A stretch of DNA of 64,000 nucleotides, from assembly GCF_003971065.1 (NCBI RefSeq), contig NZ_RYDV01000003.1:372001-436000 (forward strand), in the 5' to 3' direction. Below are positions 52,280 through 60,879 of this stretch, one piece after another. The translations under genes were made by a program, and so were the position numbers. The stretch comes from Candidimonas sp. SYP-B2681. Its GTDB lineage: Bacteria > Pseudomonadota > Gammaproteobacteria > Burkholderiales > Burkholderiaceae_B. Within the stretch, counting starts at the first letter, position 1. The number at the start of each line of letters is the position of its first letter. The notes under the pieces are model-generated. The model was given only the letters and a program-made list of their open reading frames with translations, did not search any database and was not told the origin of the DNA.

Positions 52280-53902
52280 ATGAAACGCTTCGCGCTTTTG
52301 TACCAGGAACTGGATCGCAGCACCGCGACACTGGACAAGCGGGCCGCGTTGATTGGGTACTTTCGCGACGCACCGCCTCGTGACGCCGCCTGGGCCCTAT
52401 ACCTGCTGTCCGGGGGGAAAATCACCTCTGCAAAACGAAAAATCGCCACAACGTCTGAGCTTCGCGAATGGATTGCCGCTACGACCGGCATGACGGACTG
52501 GTTGGTGCAGGAAAGCTATTATCACGTCGGAGACCTGGCCGAAACATTGGCGCTGTTGATGCCCGATCCCGCCGCACCCATGGCGGATATCCCGCTTGCC
52601 GACTGGATAGAAAATCGCCTCCTTCCTGTGGCAAACGCAGCACCTTCCGTCCGGCGTGAAACCATTGTCCAGGCCTGGACGGGCCTACCGCTGGAGCAGC
52701 GACTACTGTTCAACAAGATGCTGACGGGATCATTGCGCGTAGGAGTATCCAAACGACTTGTTCAGCAGGCCCTTGCTGAGCTTTCAGGGGTCGACATTGC
52801 ACGTATCGCCCAGCGCATGATGGGTGAATGGCTACCTTCCCCCACCTTCCTACGCAACTTACTTTCTTCCGAAAGCCTCGTTACAGACAGCCAGCAACCT
52901 TATCCTTTCTTTCTGGCTTCGCCGCTTGAGGGCCATCCAGCCACGCTGGGCAACACCTCTGGATGGTTAATCGAATGGAAATGGGACGGAATCCGACTCC
53001 AGATATTGAAACGGCGAACGAGCATTGTGCTTTGGTCGCGTGGCGAAGAACGCCTTGACGGAAGATTTCCAGAAATCGAAGCCGCCGCCGCCCGACTGCC
53101 ACAAGACTGCGTGCTCGATGCGGAGCTGCTTGCATGGAGTCATGGCGAAGAAAATCCCCTGCCGTTCGCCGCCCTACAGACCCGCATTCAAAGGCTCAAG
53201 CCCGGCCCAAAGATACTCGAAGCCGCTCCGGCAAGAGCGATGGCCTACGATGTGCTGGAACTCAATGGTGAGGACCTGCGGCTCCGCCCTCAAATTGAGC
53301 GTCGCCGCCTGCTGGAAGAGTTGCTGGCAGCGGGCCCGCCTGACTCGCCAATACGGCTATCGCCCTGCGTGACCGTGGCCGATTGGGACGAAGCAGCCCG
53401 GCTTCGAGCCGGCGTGCGTGAGCAAGGAGTGGAAGGCCTGATGCTCAAGCGCCTAACGGCGCCGTACCAAGCGGGCCGTAGGCGTGGTGACTGGTGGAAA
53501 TGGAAAATCGACCCGCTGACAATCGATGCCGTGCTGTTATACGCTCAACCCGGCCACGGTCGACGCAGCACCCTATATACCGACTATACCTTTGGCCTGT
53601 GGGACGGCGACTCGCTTACGCCCGTTGCAAAAGCGTATTCCGGTTTGAACGACCAGGAAATACTGGAACTGGATCGCTGGATTCGGGCCCACACAGTGGA
53701 ACGCTTCGGACCGGTTCGCGCCGTCGAATGGCAACACGTGTTCGAACTCGCCTTTGAAGCCGTCAATTTATCAAATAGGCACAAATCCGGGGTCGCTCTA
53801 CGTTTCCCGCGCATACTGAGGTGGCGGCATGACAAACCGGCCGCCGAGGCGGATCGGCTCGAATCACTAAAGGCTTTGGCCGGCCGGCCTCTCGCACCAT
53901 GA
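52280..53902 (+). CDS. ATP-dependent DNA ligase (ligase-associated module)
   Basis: ATP-dependent ligase of 540 residues. The ATG at 52280 (MKRFALLYQELDRST) fits the family; the upstream frame lies inside the exonuclease gene. The adenylation motif EWKWDGIRLQ has the catalytic Lys (about residue 235), and the later motifs AELLAW, LMLKR and WWKWK are conserved, with an OB-fold C-terminus (ALRFPRILRWRHDK). It has no nuclease or polymerase domain, so it is not LigD. Coupled with the exonuclease gene 7 bases away. Lhr helicase and phosphoesterase genes of the four-gene module are absent from the window. Confidence 0.9.
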   Translation: MKRFALLYQELDRSTATLDKRAALIGYFRDAPPRDAAWALYLLSGGKITSAKRKIATTSELREWIAATTGMTDWLVQESYYHVGDLAETLALLMPDPAAPMADIPLADWIENRLLPVANAAPSVRRETIVQAWTGLPLEQRLLFNKMLTGSLRVGVSKRLVQQALAELSGVDIARIAQRMMGEWLPSPTFLRNLLSSESLVTDSQQPYPFFLASPLEGHPATLGNTSGWLIEWKWDGIRLQILKRRTSIVLWSRGEERLDGRFPEIEAAAARLPQDCVLDAELLAWSHGEENPLPFAALQTRIQRLKPGPKILEAAPARAMAYDVLELNGEDLRLRPQIERRRLLEELLAAGPPDSPIRLSPCVTVADWDEAARLRAGVREQGVEGLMLKRLTAPYQAGRRRGDWWKWKIDPLTIDAVLLYAQPGHGRRSTLYTDYTFGLWDGDSLTPVAKAYSGLNDQEILELDRWIRAHTVERFGPVRAVEWQHVFELAFEAVNLSNRHKSGVALRFPRILRWRHDKPAAEADRLESLKALAGRPLAP

Positions 53903-53933
53903 AGCCACGTTTTACTTCAGCAAATATCGAAAA

Positions 53934-54323
53934 ATGATTTATAGAATTTTCGCCGATCTGGTTCTGCTACTACATGCCGCATTCGTGCTCTTCGTTATTT
54001 TCGGCGGCCTTCTGGCATTATGGAAACGATGGCTTGCATGGCTGCACGTGCCCGCGCTTATGTGGGGAGCAGTCGTTGTTGGTATGGGCTGGATATGCCC
54101 ATTGACGCCGCTTGAAAACAGATTCCGCAGCCTGGCAGGCGGAGAAAACTATCAAAACAGCTTTCTTGAGCAATACTTGCTCGTGGCCATATATCCCCAA
54201 GGCCTTACCCGTGAAATCCAAATACTGATGTCCCTGTTGCTTATCGTGGGCAACTTGATTGTTTATGCGATCTGGTGCCGCCGTGGTGAAACGAGTAAAT
54301 CGCAAACCAGGGAATTTCGATAG
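53934..54323 (+). CDS. DUF2784 family membrane protein
   Basis: Inner-membrane protein of 129 residues with three or four hydrophobic helices. The start LVLLLHAAFVLFVIFGGLLAL and the motif GWICPLTPLEN...AGGENYQNSFLEQYL are the DUF2784 hallmarks. The role is unknown. It lies 31 bases after the ligase gene and about 85 bases before the SF1 helicase, so a link to either is uncertain. The ATG at 53934 starts it. Confidence 0.9.
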   Translation: MIYRIFADLVLLLHAAFVLFVIFGGLLALWKRWLAWLHVPALMWGAVVVGMGWICPLTPLENRFRSLAGGENYQNSFLEQYLLVAIYPQGLTREIQILMSLLLIVGNLIVYAIWCRRGETSKSQTREFR

Positions 54324-54408
54324 ATCTACCGCAAGGCTCTCTACGGTTGTAGACCGCGGCACGGAGAACCTGGCCACAGGGTAAGATTTATACCCTGGAG
54401 ATCAATTA

Positions 54409-56556
54409 ATGCCGAAAAAAGCCAATCCCTCGAGGTTTATACCTCAGGGCCTCATTCCGACTCAGGAACAGAAAGACATTCAACTGTCGCAGCATAGGGT
54501 CACCTTGATCGAGGCCAATGCAGGGGCCGCAAAAACGACGACATTGGCCCTGAGAATTGGTGAAGCGATTGCGCGCAGCATGCCGCCCGAAAAGATCCTG
54601 GCCCTAGTATTTACACCTGAAGCGAAAGACGTCATGAAAGCTCGCCTGATAGAAATAGGCATCCCTACTTTCACGGCTACAAAGATCCAGGTGCAAACGT
54701 TTGAAGAGTTTGCGACCGAAATTCTTAAATCGATTGATGGCGACAACGCCCCTCAGTTGCATTCAGCGAAGGATCTCAAGGAGCATGCGCTTGCTGCAAT
54801 AGAGCGCGTGAGCCAAGCCTACGCGGGCGAAACCGATTTCCTGGATATACGTACCCACAATATCGCCATCAGCCAATTCCTGGAATGCCAGCTGAATCTG
54901 AAGGCAACAATGGCACTTGAAGACGACGATGATGGCATGAGTCTGGAAGAAACCGTCGAACGCCTTAGTATTCCGCTGACAGACTATCTATGGACACTTG
55001 AATACGAACGACTACGCCTGGGAACTTTCGATGACGCCCGCTTCAGGGGCCCTTTTGATGCCACCTACGATCTTGCCCGCCGTTTTCATGAAGCTGCAGA
55101 TACGAAAAATGCACTTCCCCATTACCGGCTTGTGGTTGGCGACGAACTACATGACCTGAATGAAGCATCCTTCCGCATACTGCAAGCCTTGCTCGATATA
55201 GAGAACCTGTATTTTGTCGGCGCCGGAGACAAGGATCAAGTCATCCATTCGAGCCTGGGGGCCGACGAGAGTTATCTGACGCATCGTTTCATTGACCGGC
55301 ATCCCGCAACAGTGCGTTATCCCTTGACCATGACCTACCGCCATGGCCCGCAGTTGGCTTATGCGATGGAATCATTCAAGCAGAAGCCGGTTGATTCGAA
55401 CCTGCCGGTAGACACCGATATCCTGCAGCTTCACTACGATTACGGCAGCCCGGGCGATGCCGCCGGCCGTGTGGTCGAGGCGGTGAACCGGTGGTGGAAA
55501 ATCGACGGCCATCCGCTAGAGCGCTGTGCCATTCTGCTGCGTGACCGCCATCAATCCGTTGCCATAGAAAATGCGTTGATGCATGCCAACATCGCCTACC
55601 GGACACATGGTATGCAGGGCTATCTTCAACGAGAAGAAATCCTGTTCTTGCGCGGCATGATCGCCATCGCCTTGAAAAACCTGGCTACCGTCAAATCGGA
55701 ACCCGTGCGCAAGGCTATCGTGGAATCGCTGGCCATCTTCGGCGAAGTCGACTTTAGCCCAAAAGAGATGGACGACGCGAAGAACGTTATCGCCAAAGAC
55801 CCGGCCATCCTCAGTTCGTTCTTCAGCGGCCAGATCCAACGTAGTGAATCCGAACAAGCCAAAACGCGCATTTCCAATTCGGTAGCCTATATGGAAGGCT
55901 TGGCGACCGATACGCCGGCAGACATCGTACTTGGCGAAATCTGCATTCAAATGGATCTGGAATCTGTTGCCAAACGCATCTATGTTCACCCTTACGACGC
56001 CGCCGTCGTCGCCAAATCGGTCAATGGTTTTATTTCGGTAGCCCGGCAGTCCGGCATGAACCTGCGAGACTTCTCTGAATGGACAGGTGCGGCAGATGCG
56101 TATGTGGCGACCCGCAGAAGCAAGGGCTTCGTTATGCTCGAGTGCGTAGCGAACGCAAAAGGGAAAGAGTTCGATCACGTCATCTTGCCATTTCTCGAAA
56201 ATGGAGAATTCCCCAGCCCTATGCTGGATATGAAGGAAGAAGAAAACTTGTTCTATGTTGGCGCAACCCGCGCCAAGTCGCGGCTTACCCTGATTTCGCC
56301 AACGGAAGAACAAAAGCGCAGTCCCTTTATTTCAAGAATGGAACTGGCATCATCGCGCTCGCGGGCGAACGCAGCCGTTCGCAAAAACCAGGGTGAGGTT
56401 CGCCCCGTTCAAAGCCGTCTTGATTTAAAGGTGCCCTACGCGGATAAAGATCAAGTCAAAGCGCTGGGCGCACAGTGGGATGCAACCCGTAAAGTCTGGT
56501 ATGTAAAGGCAGGATCGGACTTTGAACCCTTTCGGCCGTGGTTCATTGCACAATAA
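54409..56556 (+). CDS. SF1 (UvrD-like) helicase with C-terminal DUF5710 domain
   Basis: Helicase of 715 residues. Walker A is variant: EANAGAAKTTTLA, with Ala instead of Gly before the Lys (about residues 35-43). Motif II is GDELHDLNEA, with DELHD instead of DEFQD; motif III is GAGDKDQVIHS; the last motif is YVGATRAKSRL. It has no nuclease domain. The final 50 residues (from RLDLKVPYADKDQVKALGAQWD) match the DUF5710 fold of a small, often zinc-free, domain with a WDATRKVWYV core, seen in DNA-handling proteins such as TraC-like primases. The ATG at 54409 has GGAGAT near -9. It may be a variant repair helicase; phage or plasmid-related origin is also possible. Confidence 0.82.
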   Translation: MPKKANPSRFIPQGLIPTQEQKDIQLSQHRVTLIEANAGAAKTTTLALRIGEAIARSMPPEKILALVFTPEAKDVMKARLIEIGIPTFTATKIQVQTFEEFATEILKSIDGDNAPQLHSAKDLKEHALAAIERVSQAYAGETDFLDIRTHNIAISQFLECQLNLKATMALEDDDDGMSLEETVERLSIPLTDYLWTLEYERLRLGTFDDARFRGPFDATYDLARRFHEAADTKNALPHYRLVVGDELHDLNEASFRILQALLDIENLYFVGAGDKDQVIHSSLGADESYLTHRFIDRHPATVRYPLTMTYRHGPQLAYAMESFKQKPVDSNLPVDTDILQLHYDYGSPGDAAGRVVEAVNRWWKIDGHPLERCAILLRDRHQSVAIENALMHANIAYRTHGMQGYLQREEILFLRGMIAIALKNLATVKSEPVRKAIVESLAIFGEVDFSPKEMDDAKNVIAKDPAILSSFFSGQIQRSESEQAKTRISNSVAYMEGLATDTPADIVLGEICIQMDLESVAKRIYVHPYDAAVVAKSVNGFISVARQSGMNLRDFSEWTGAADAYVATRRSKGFVMLECVANAKGKEFDHVILPFLENGEFPSPMLDMKEEENLFYVGATRAKSRLTLISPTEEQKRSPFISRMELASSRSRANAAVRKNQGEVRPVQSRLDLKVPYADKDQVKALGAQWDATRKVWYVKAGSDFEPFRPWFIAQ

Positions 56557-56587
56557 GGAGGCCACATCGGCAGCCTCCTTATTGTGC
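56548..56587. terminator. Hairpin between helicase and VOC genes
   Basis: GCACAATAAGGAGGC (56548-56562) and its perfect inverted copy (56573-56587) form a 15-base stem with a 10-base loop. It includes the helicase stop codon and lies just after the VOC gene on the other strand. No long T run is present, but the stem is strong and could end both transcripts. Confidence 0.65.
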
Positions 56588-56588
56588 G

Positions 56589-56987
56589 TTATGGCAGGCC
56601 GCTGGGCTCGCCGCTGCCGTACGGCCGGGTCAGTACCTCCAGCAAGTGGCCATCGGGATCCTCGAAGTACACCCCACGCCCTCCGTCATTCCGGTTAATG
56701 GCGCCAAGTCGCCTTTTTCCGGGGTCTGCCCAATGCCGCAACCTGCGCTCCTGAATAGAGGCAAAAACCCGGTCGAAGGTCTCTTCATCGATCAGAAATG
56801 CATAGTGCTGCGAAGAAATCTGGTCATCGCTCTCATAAAAATCCAGCGACACCCCATTGTTCAATTGAACAACAAGCATGGGTCCAAATCGGGTGGGGCT
56901 GGGCAGGCCCAGTACGTCGGCGAAAAAGGTTGCCGACTTGTGCTTATCGCGACACCAGACGATAGTGTGGTTCAGTTGCACGCTCAT
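56589..56987 (-). CDS. VOC (glyoxalase-like) family protein
   Basis: VOC-fold protein of 132 residues with two beta-alpha-beta-beta-beta repeats. LNHTIVWCRDKHKSATFFADVLGL is the first repeat with a metal His, and VYFEDPDGHLLEVLTRPYG the second with a His and Glu. It may act in antibiotic resistance, dioxygenation or isomerisation; the substrate is unknown. AGGAGG lies upstream of the ATG at 56987. No operon partner. Confidence 0.88.
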   Translation of the reverse strand: MSVQLNHTIVWCRDKHKSATFFADVLGLPSPTRFGPMLVVQLNNGVSLDFYESDDQISSQHYAFLIDEETFDRVFASIQERRLRHWADPGKRRLGAINRNDGGRGVYFEDPDGHLLEVLTRPYGSGEPSGLP

Positions 56988-57236
56988 GATGAGGTCCTCC
57001 TGATCAGCCGCATATATGAAGTAAAGCGTTGTACAGCAAACTATGCAGGAAGCGGATCTGCCCGTTTTGGAAACCCACTCCCAAAGGGAATATATAAGTG
57101 AAAAACCCGCATTGAGTCAAGAGTTTACCAACGGTTGCAATAGATCCTCACCGCTCGGTGTCGCAGCACCTACGCCGGGAACGGCCAGACTCTGCGACAA
57201 TCATGATCTGCCACTTAATGCCCACCACCACGCTTT

Positions 57237-58466
57237 ATGCTCAATACCCTCTGGTTAGCTTTCTTCGTCATCGCTTCATTATCCGGGCTGTACCAGTGGG
57301 TCGCACTGCATGACACTGAGGTTTTTTCACGTATGGTCCTCAGCCTGTTCAGTATGGCTGAACTCTCCGTACAACTAATGATCCTGCTGTTCGGCACCTT
57401 GACTCTGTGGCTGGGTTTTCTTCGGATAGCAGAGGCCGCAGGGCTTATAGAACAGCTGGGAAGATTGCTTACGCCGCTTTTCCGGCGGCTGATGCCAGGC
57501 GTTCCAGCCGGTCACCCTGCGCTGGGACTGATCACTCTGAATTTTGCGGCGAATGGGCTGGGTTTGGACAATGCCGCGACTCCCATAGGGCTTCGCGCCA
57601 TGCGCGAATTGCAAACCCTGAACCCCGACCCAAAATCAGCTACCAATGCGCAGATCCTATTCCTGGTATTGAATGCATCTTCACTCACGCTGCTGCCCAT
57701 TACCATCTTCATGTATCGTGCTCAACAAGGTGCCCCCGACCCGACCATGGTGTTCCTGCCGATTTTGCTTGCGACGACAGCGTCGTCCCTGGCGGGCTTG
57801 CTTGCGGTGGCGTTCATGCAGAAAATCAAGTTGTACGATCCAGTAGTGCTGGCGTGGGGCGGCGCCTTGGCGCTCGGGGTGGGCAGCCTGATGGCACTGC
57901 TCGCGAGCCTGAGCAGCACCGCCATCAGCGCCACATCGTCGCTGATGGGCAACCTTACCCTCTTCGGGATCATCATGACTTTCCTGCTGGCTGGGGCCCG
58001 CAAGAAAGTGAAAGTATATGAATGCTTTATCGAAGGCGCCAAAGAAGGCTTCGACATCTCGAAAAATCTGCTTCCCTACCTGGTAGCCATGCTGTGCGCG
58101 GTAGGCGTATTGCGCGCTTCCGGCGCCCTCGATGCCTTGCTGGACAGCATCCGGTGGGCCGTTCATGCCTTCGGCATGGACTCTCGCTTCGTTGACGCAC
58201 TACCCACTGCGATCGTCAAGCCCTTTTCCGGCAGCGCTGCACGCGGCATGCTGATCGAAACGATGCAGCATTTCGGGGTGGACAGTTTTCCCGCCCTGTT
58301 GGCCGCTACGGTGCAAGGAAGTACCGAAACCACATTCTATGTATTGGCGGTGTACTTCGGCGCAGTAGGAATACAGCGCGCGCGCCACGCCGTGGGCTGC
58401 GCGCTGATCGCAGATTTGGCCGGAGTCCTCGCCTCTATTGCCGTGTGCTACTGGTTTTTTGGTTAA
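57237..58466 (+). CDS. SpmA-SpmB fusion, nucleoside-recognition (Gate) family membrane protein
   Basis: Inner-membrane protein of 409 residues with about ten helices. The first half resembles SpmA (LTLWLGFLRIAEAAGLIEQLGRLLTPLF in part, NFAANGLGLDNAATPIGLRAM), the second SpmB (VYECFIEGAKEGFDISKNLLPYLVAM in part, KPFSGSAARGM, QGSTETTFYVLAVYFG). Fused versions occur in non-sporulating proteobacteria, where the name spore maturation does not apply; a transport role for a nucleoside- or peptide-like compound has been suggested. The ATG at 57237 starts it. Convergent with rsmA. Confidence 0.88.
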   Translation: MLNTLWLAFFVIASLSGLYQWVALHDTEVFSRMVLSLFSMAELSVQLMILLFGTLTLWLGFLRIAEAAGLIEQLGRLLTPLFRRLMPGVPAGHPALGLITLNFAANGLGLDNAATPIGLRAMRELQTLNPDPKSATNAQILFLVLNASSLTLLPITIFMYRAQQGAPDPTMVFLPILLATTASSLAGLLAVAFMQKIKLYDPVVLAWGGALALGVGSLMALLASLSSTAISATSSLMGNLTLFGIIMTFLLAGARKKVKVYECFIEGAKEGFDISKNLLPYLVAMLCAVGVLRASGALDALLDSIRWAVHAFGMDSRFVDALPTAIVKPFSGSAARGMLIETMQHFGVDSFPALLAATVQGSTETTFYVLAVYFGAVGIQRARHAVGCALIADLAGVLASIAVCYWFFG

Positions 58467-58578
58467 TTCCATTTCTGATAAAACGTGGACGCTATCGATT
58501 CTGCTTGCCTTACGCCAGTAAAGTCTGCGCTTCGCCTTTACGCTCACGGTTGTTCTAGAAACCAAATCAGCAGCGTGG

Positions 58579-59364
58579 TCAGGATTTCAGAACGCCTGCC
58601 GCCAATAAACTGTCGGACAAGCCTATGAATTGCTCGACCGAAAGTTCTTCGGCTCGCGACGTTGGCGCAATGTTCAAGCCTTCCCAATCGATCAAACCGG
58701 CCCAATCGTTCAGCGAGCGGCGCAACATTTTGCGCCGCTGCGTGAATGCTCGTCCGACCAACTTTTCGAAAGCGTTCTGACTTCTCGGCTTCAGACGCGA
58801 CTCGGGCAAAGGCACCATGCGGACGACTGCCGACACTACCCTGGGCGGGGGATCAAATGCTTCTGGGGGCACGTCGAATAATTTGTTCATCCGATAACGT
58901 GACTGAAGCATGACTGACAGCCGTCCGTAGTCTCCCGAACCAGGCGCAGCGACCATACGATCTATGACTTCGCGTTGCAGCATGAAATGCTGATCTATAA
59001 CGCTGTCGGCGTATTCAATCAGGTGGAACAGCAGCGGACTGGAAATGTTGTAAGGAAGATTACCGACTATCCGCAGCTTGCTCCCCAAGACGCCGAAATC
59101 CACCTGTAACGCATCGCCTTCGACCACCGTAAGGTGCTCTTCGGGATACTGGCGCCGCAATCGCCCGGCCAGATCCCGATCGATTTCCACGACCGTAAGG
59201 TGGTCCAACAATTTCGAAAGCGGTTTGGTCAGAGCCGAGAGGCCCGGACCAATTTCGATCACCGTATCGCCGCTCTGAGGGGCAATCCCGCGCACAATGG
59301 ATTCGATAATTCCTTCGTCAACCAAAAAATGTTGGCCAAATCGTTTACGTGCTTGATGGACCAT
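58579..59364 (-). CDS. rsmA: 16S rRNA (adenine1518-N6/1519-N6)-dimethyltransferase
   Basis: KsgA/RsmA of 261 residues, which dimethylates A1518 and A1519 near the 3' end of 16S r[16 protein letters not shown], the SAM-binding [11 protein letters not shown] and the catalytic [14 protein letters not shown] are canonical. It follows surA by 6 bases. pdxA, which often lies between surA and rsmA in enterobacteria, is not present. Confidence 0.96.
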   Translation of the reverse strand: MVHQARKRFGQHFLVDEGIIESIVRGIAPQSGDTVIEIGPGLSALTKPLSKLLDHLTVVEIDRDLAGRLRRQYPEEHLTVVEGDALQVDFGVLGSKLRIVGNLPYNISSPLLFHLIEYADSVIDQHFMLQREVIDRMVAAPGSGDYGRLSVMLQSRYRMNKLFDVPPEAFDPPPRVVSAVVRMVPLPESRLKPRSQNAFEKLVGRAFTQRRKMLRRSLNDWAGLIDWEGLNIAPTSRAEELSVEQFIGLSDSLLAAGVLKS

Positions 59365-59370
59365 AGAGGG

Positions 59371-60879
59371 TTAACGACGTTTCCGGTTCGATTGTGGATC
59401 CAGGCGATTATCGATATAAGCCTGACCATGCAACTGGCTAAGCCAATCTTCAAAGGCCGGCTCTACACGACGCTGGAATAGAATCTGGCGCGCCTGCATG
59501 CGCTTGAACTCGTTTTCCATATTCTTGGTACGACGATCAAGCACCTGGATCAGATGCCAACCGAACTGGGATTTTACTGGCTGACTGATTTGGTTCGGCT
59601 GCAGTGCATTCATGGCTTCCTCGAAAGGGGGAACTGTTTCGCCCGGCGTCAGCCATCCGAGATCGCCGCCTTGCGGAGCGGAAACATCTTCTGAATAACG
59701 CTTAGCCAAATCCTCGAAACTTTCACCATTGACAAGGCGCTGGCGCAACTGATTGAGGCGGGTCTGCGCCTTTTCATCAGACATTACTTTAGTGCTCTTG
59801 ATCAGGATATGACGCGCATGAGTCTGGGTCACCATCATGGGCCCTTGCTGCTGCAAGGGCGAATTGGCAGCTGTGGACGCGCTGGCGGGTGGAGTCGCCC
59901 CGGACGCTTGTGCCGGCGACTGTGTGGGACCCCGCGTAAGCACCTTTAGGATGTGAAAGCCATTGCCGCTCTGAACAATGTCGCTGACTTCGCCAGGTTT
60001 AAGATTCTGGGTGGCTTGCAGGAATAAATCGGGCCAGCCGCTGACCGGCCGAACGCCGAGCTCGCCGCCATTGAGGGCTTTAGGACCATCGGATGACGAT
60101 GCCGCCACACCGGCGAAATCGGCGCCCCCGCGTACACGTTTCAGCAAGCCTTCTGCCTTATTGCGTAACTCCTGGACTCGCGATGGTGGAGAGCCCTCCG
60201 GTACGACGACCAGAATTTGCGCAAGCCCCAGTATTTGCGGACCACTTTGTTGCGCCGGCGCGGATTGTTGCGGCTGTGGCTGCTGTTGCATCTGCTGCAG
60301 CGGCGCTGCCTGGTTGCCCTGGTTCTTCAGGAAGGCATCAACTTCAGCGTCGGAAATGTTGATGGTTCTGTCAATCGCGCGTTGGCGAAGAAGGTCCAGG
60401 CGTACCTCCTGGCGCAGACCCTTCATATAAGTGTCCCAAGGCACGCCGGATTTTTCGACTTCCTGACGGAGACGTGCAACGGACATCTTGTTGCGCTCGG
60501 CAATTGTCTGCACGGCCTGTTCGGCTTGCGCGTTGGAAACACGGATGCCCAAGCGTTCGGCTTCCTGCCGCTCAAGCTCTTCAGTAATCATGCGCTGCAG
60601 GACCTGTTTTTGCAGAATCGCGTAATCGGGTACTGGAATATTCTGACGTTGTAACTGGGCCTGGGCTTCGCGTGCCTCGGTATTGACTTGTTGCAAAGTA
60701 ATGACCTTCTGGTTCACCACTGCAGCTATCCCATCGACAAACTGTTGAGACTGTTGCGCGCCGACGGGCTCGGCCGTCTTGGCAGCCGATTTTGCAGCTA
60801 ACGCCACGCCCGACGATGTTACGCCCAATATTAGAATCAAAATGGACGCTAGCCGGCGCTTAGCATGCACACTACGCAT
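59371..60879 (-). CDS. surA: Peptidyl-prolyl isomerase and outer-membrane chaperone SurA
   Basis: Periplasmic chaperone of 502 residues for outer-membrane proteins. A signal peptide (about residues 1-28) ends near ALAA; the SurA_N chaperone region follows (QFVDGIAAVVNQKVI), then a Gln/Pro/Ala-rich insert (about 200-215), and two rotamase domains (about residues 225-320 and 345-440, LGLAQILVVVPEG and HARHILIKST), then a basic C-terminus. The ATG at 60879 shares one base with the lptD stop (TAATG). Longer than E. coli SurA (428) because of the inserts. Confidence 0.95.
   Translation of the reverse strand: MRSVHAKRRLASILILILGVTSSGVALAAKSAAKTAEPVGAQQSQQFVDGIAAVVNQKVITLQQVNTEAREAQAQLQRQNIPVPDYAILQKQVLQRMITEELERQEAERLGIRVSNAQAEQAVQTIAERNKMSVARLRQEVEKSGVPWDTYMKGLRQEVRLDLLRQRAIDRTINISDAEVDAFLKNQGNQAAPLQQMQQQPQPQQSAPAQQSGPQILGLAQILVVVPEGSPPSRVQELRNKAEGLLKRVRGGADFAGVAASSSDGPKALNGGELGVRPVSGWPDLFLQATQNLKPGEVSDIVQSGNGFHILKVLTRGPTQSPAQASGATPPASASTAANSPLQQQGPMMVTQTHARHILIKSTKVMSDEKAQTRLNQLRQRLVNGESFEDLAKRYSEDVSAPQGGDLGWLTPGETVPPFEEAMNALQPNQISQPVKSQFGWHLIQVLDRRTKNMENEFKRMQARQILFQRRVEPAFEDWLSQLHGQAYIDNRLDPQSNRKRR

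Noticed and set aside
55516-56313. A 265-codon minus-strand frame inside the SF1 helicase gene.
   Set aside because: It is a frame shadow of the helicase coding sequence, with no ribosome site and no family resemblance.
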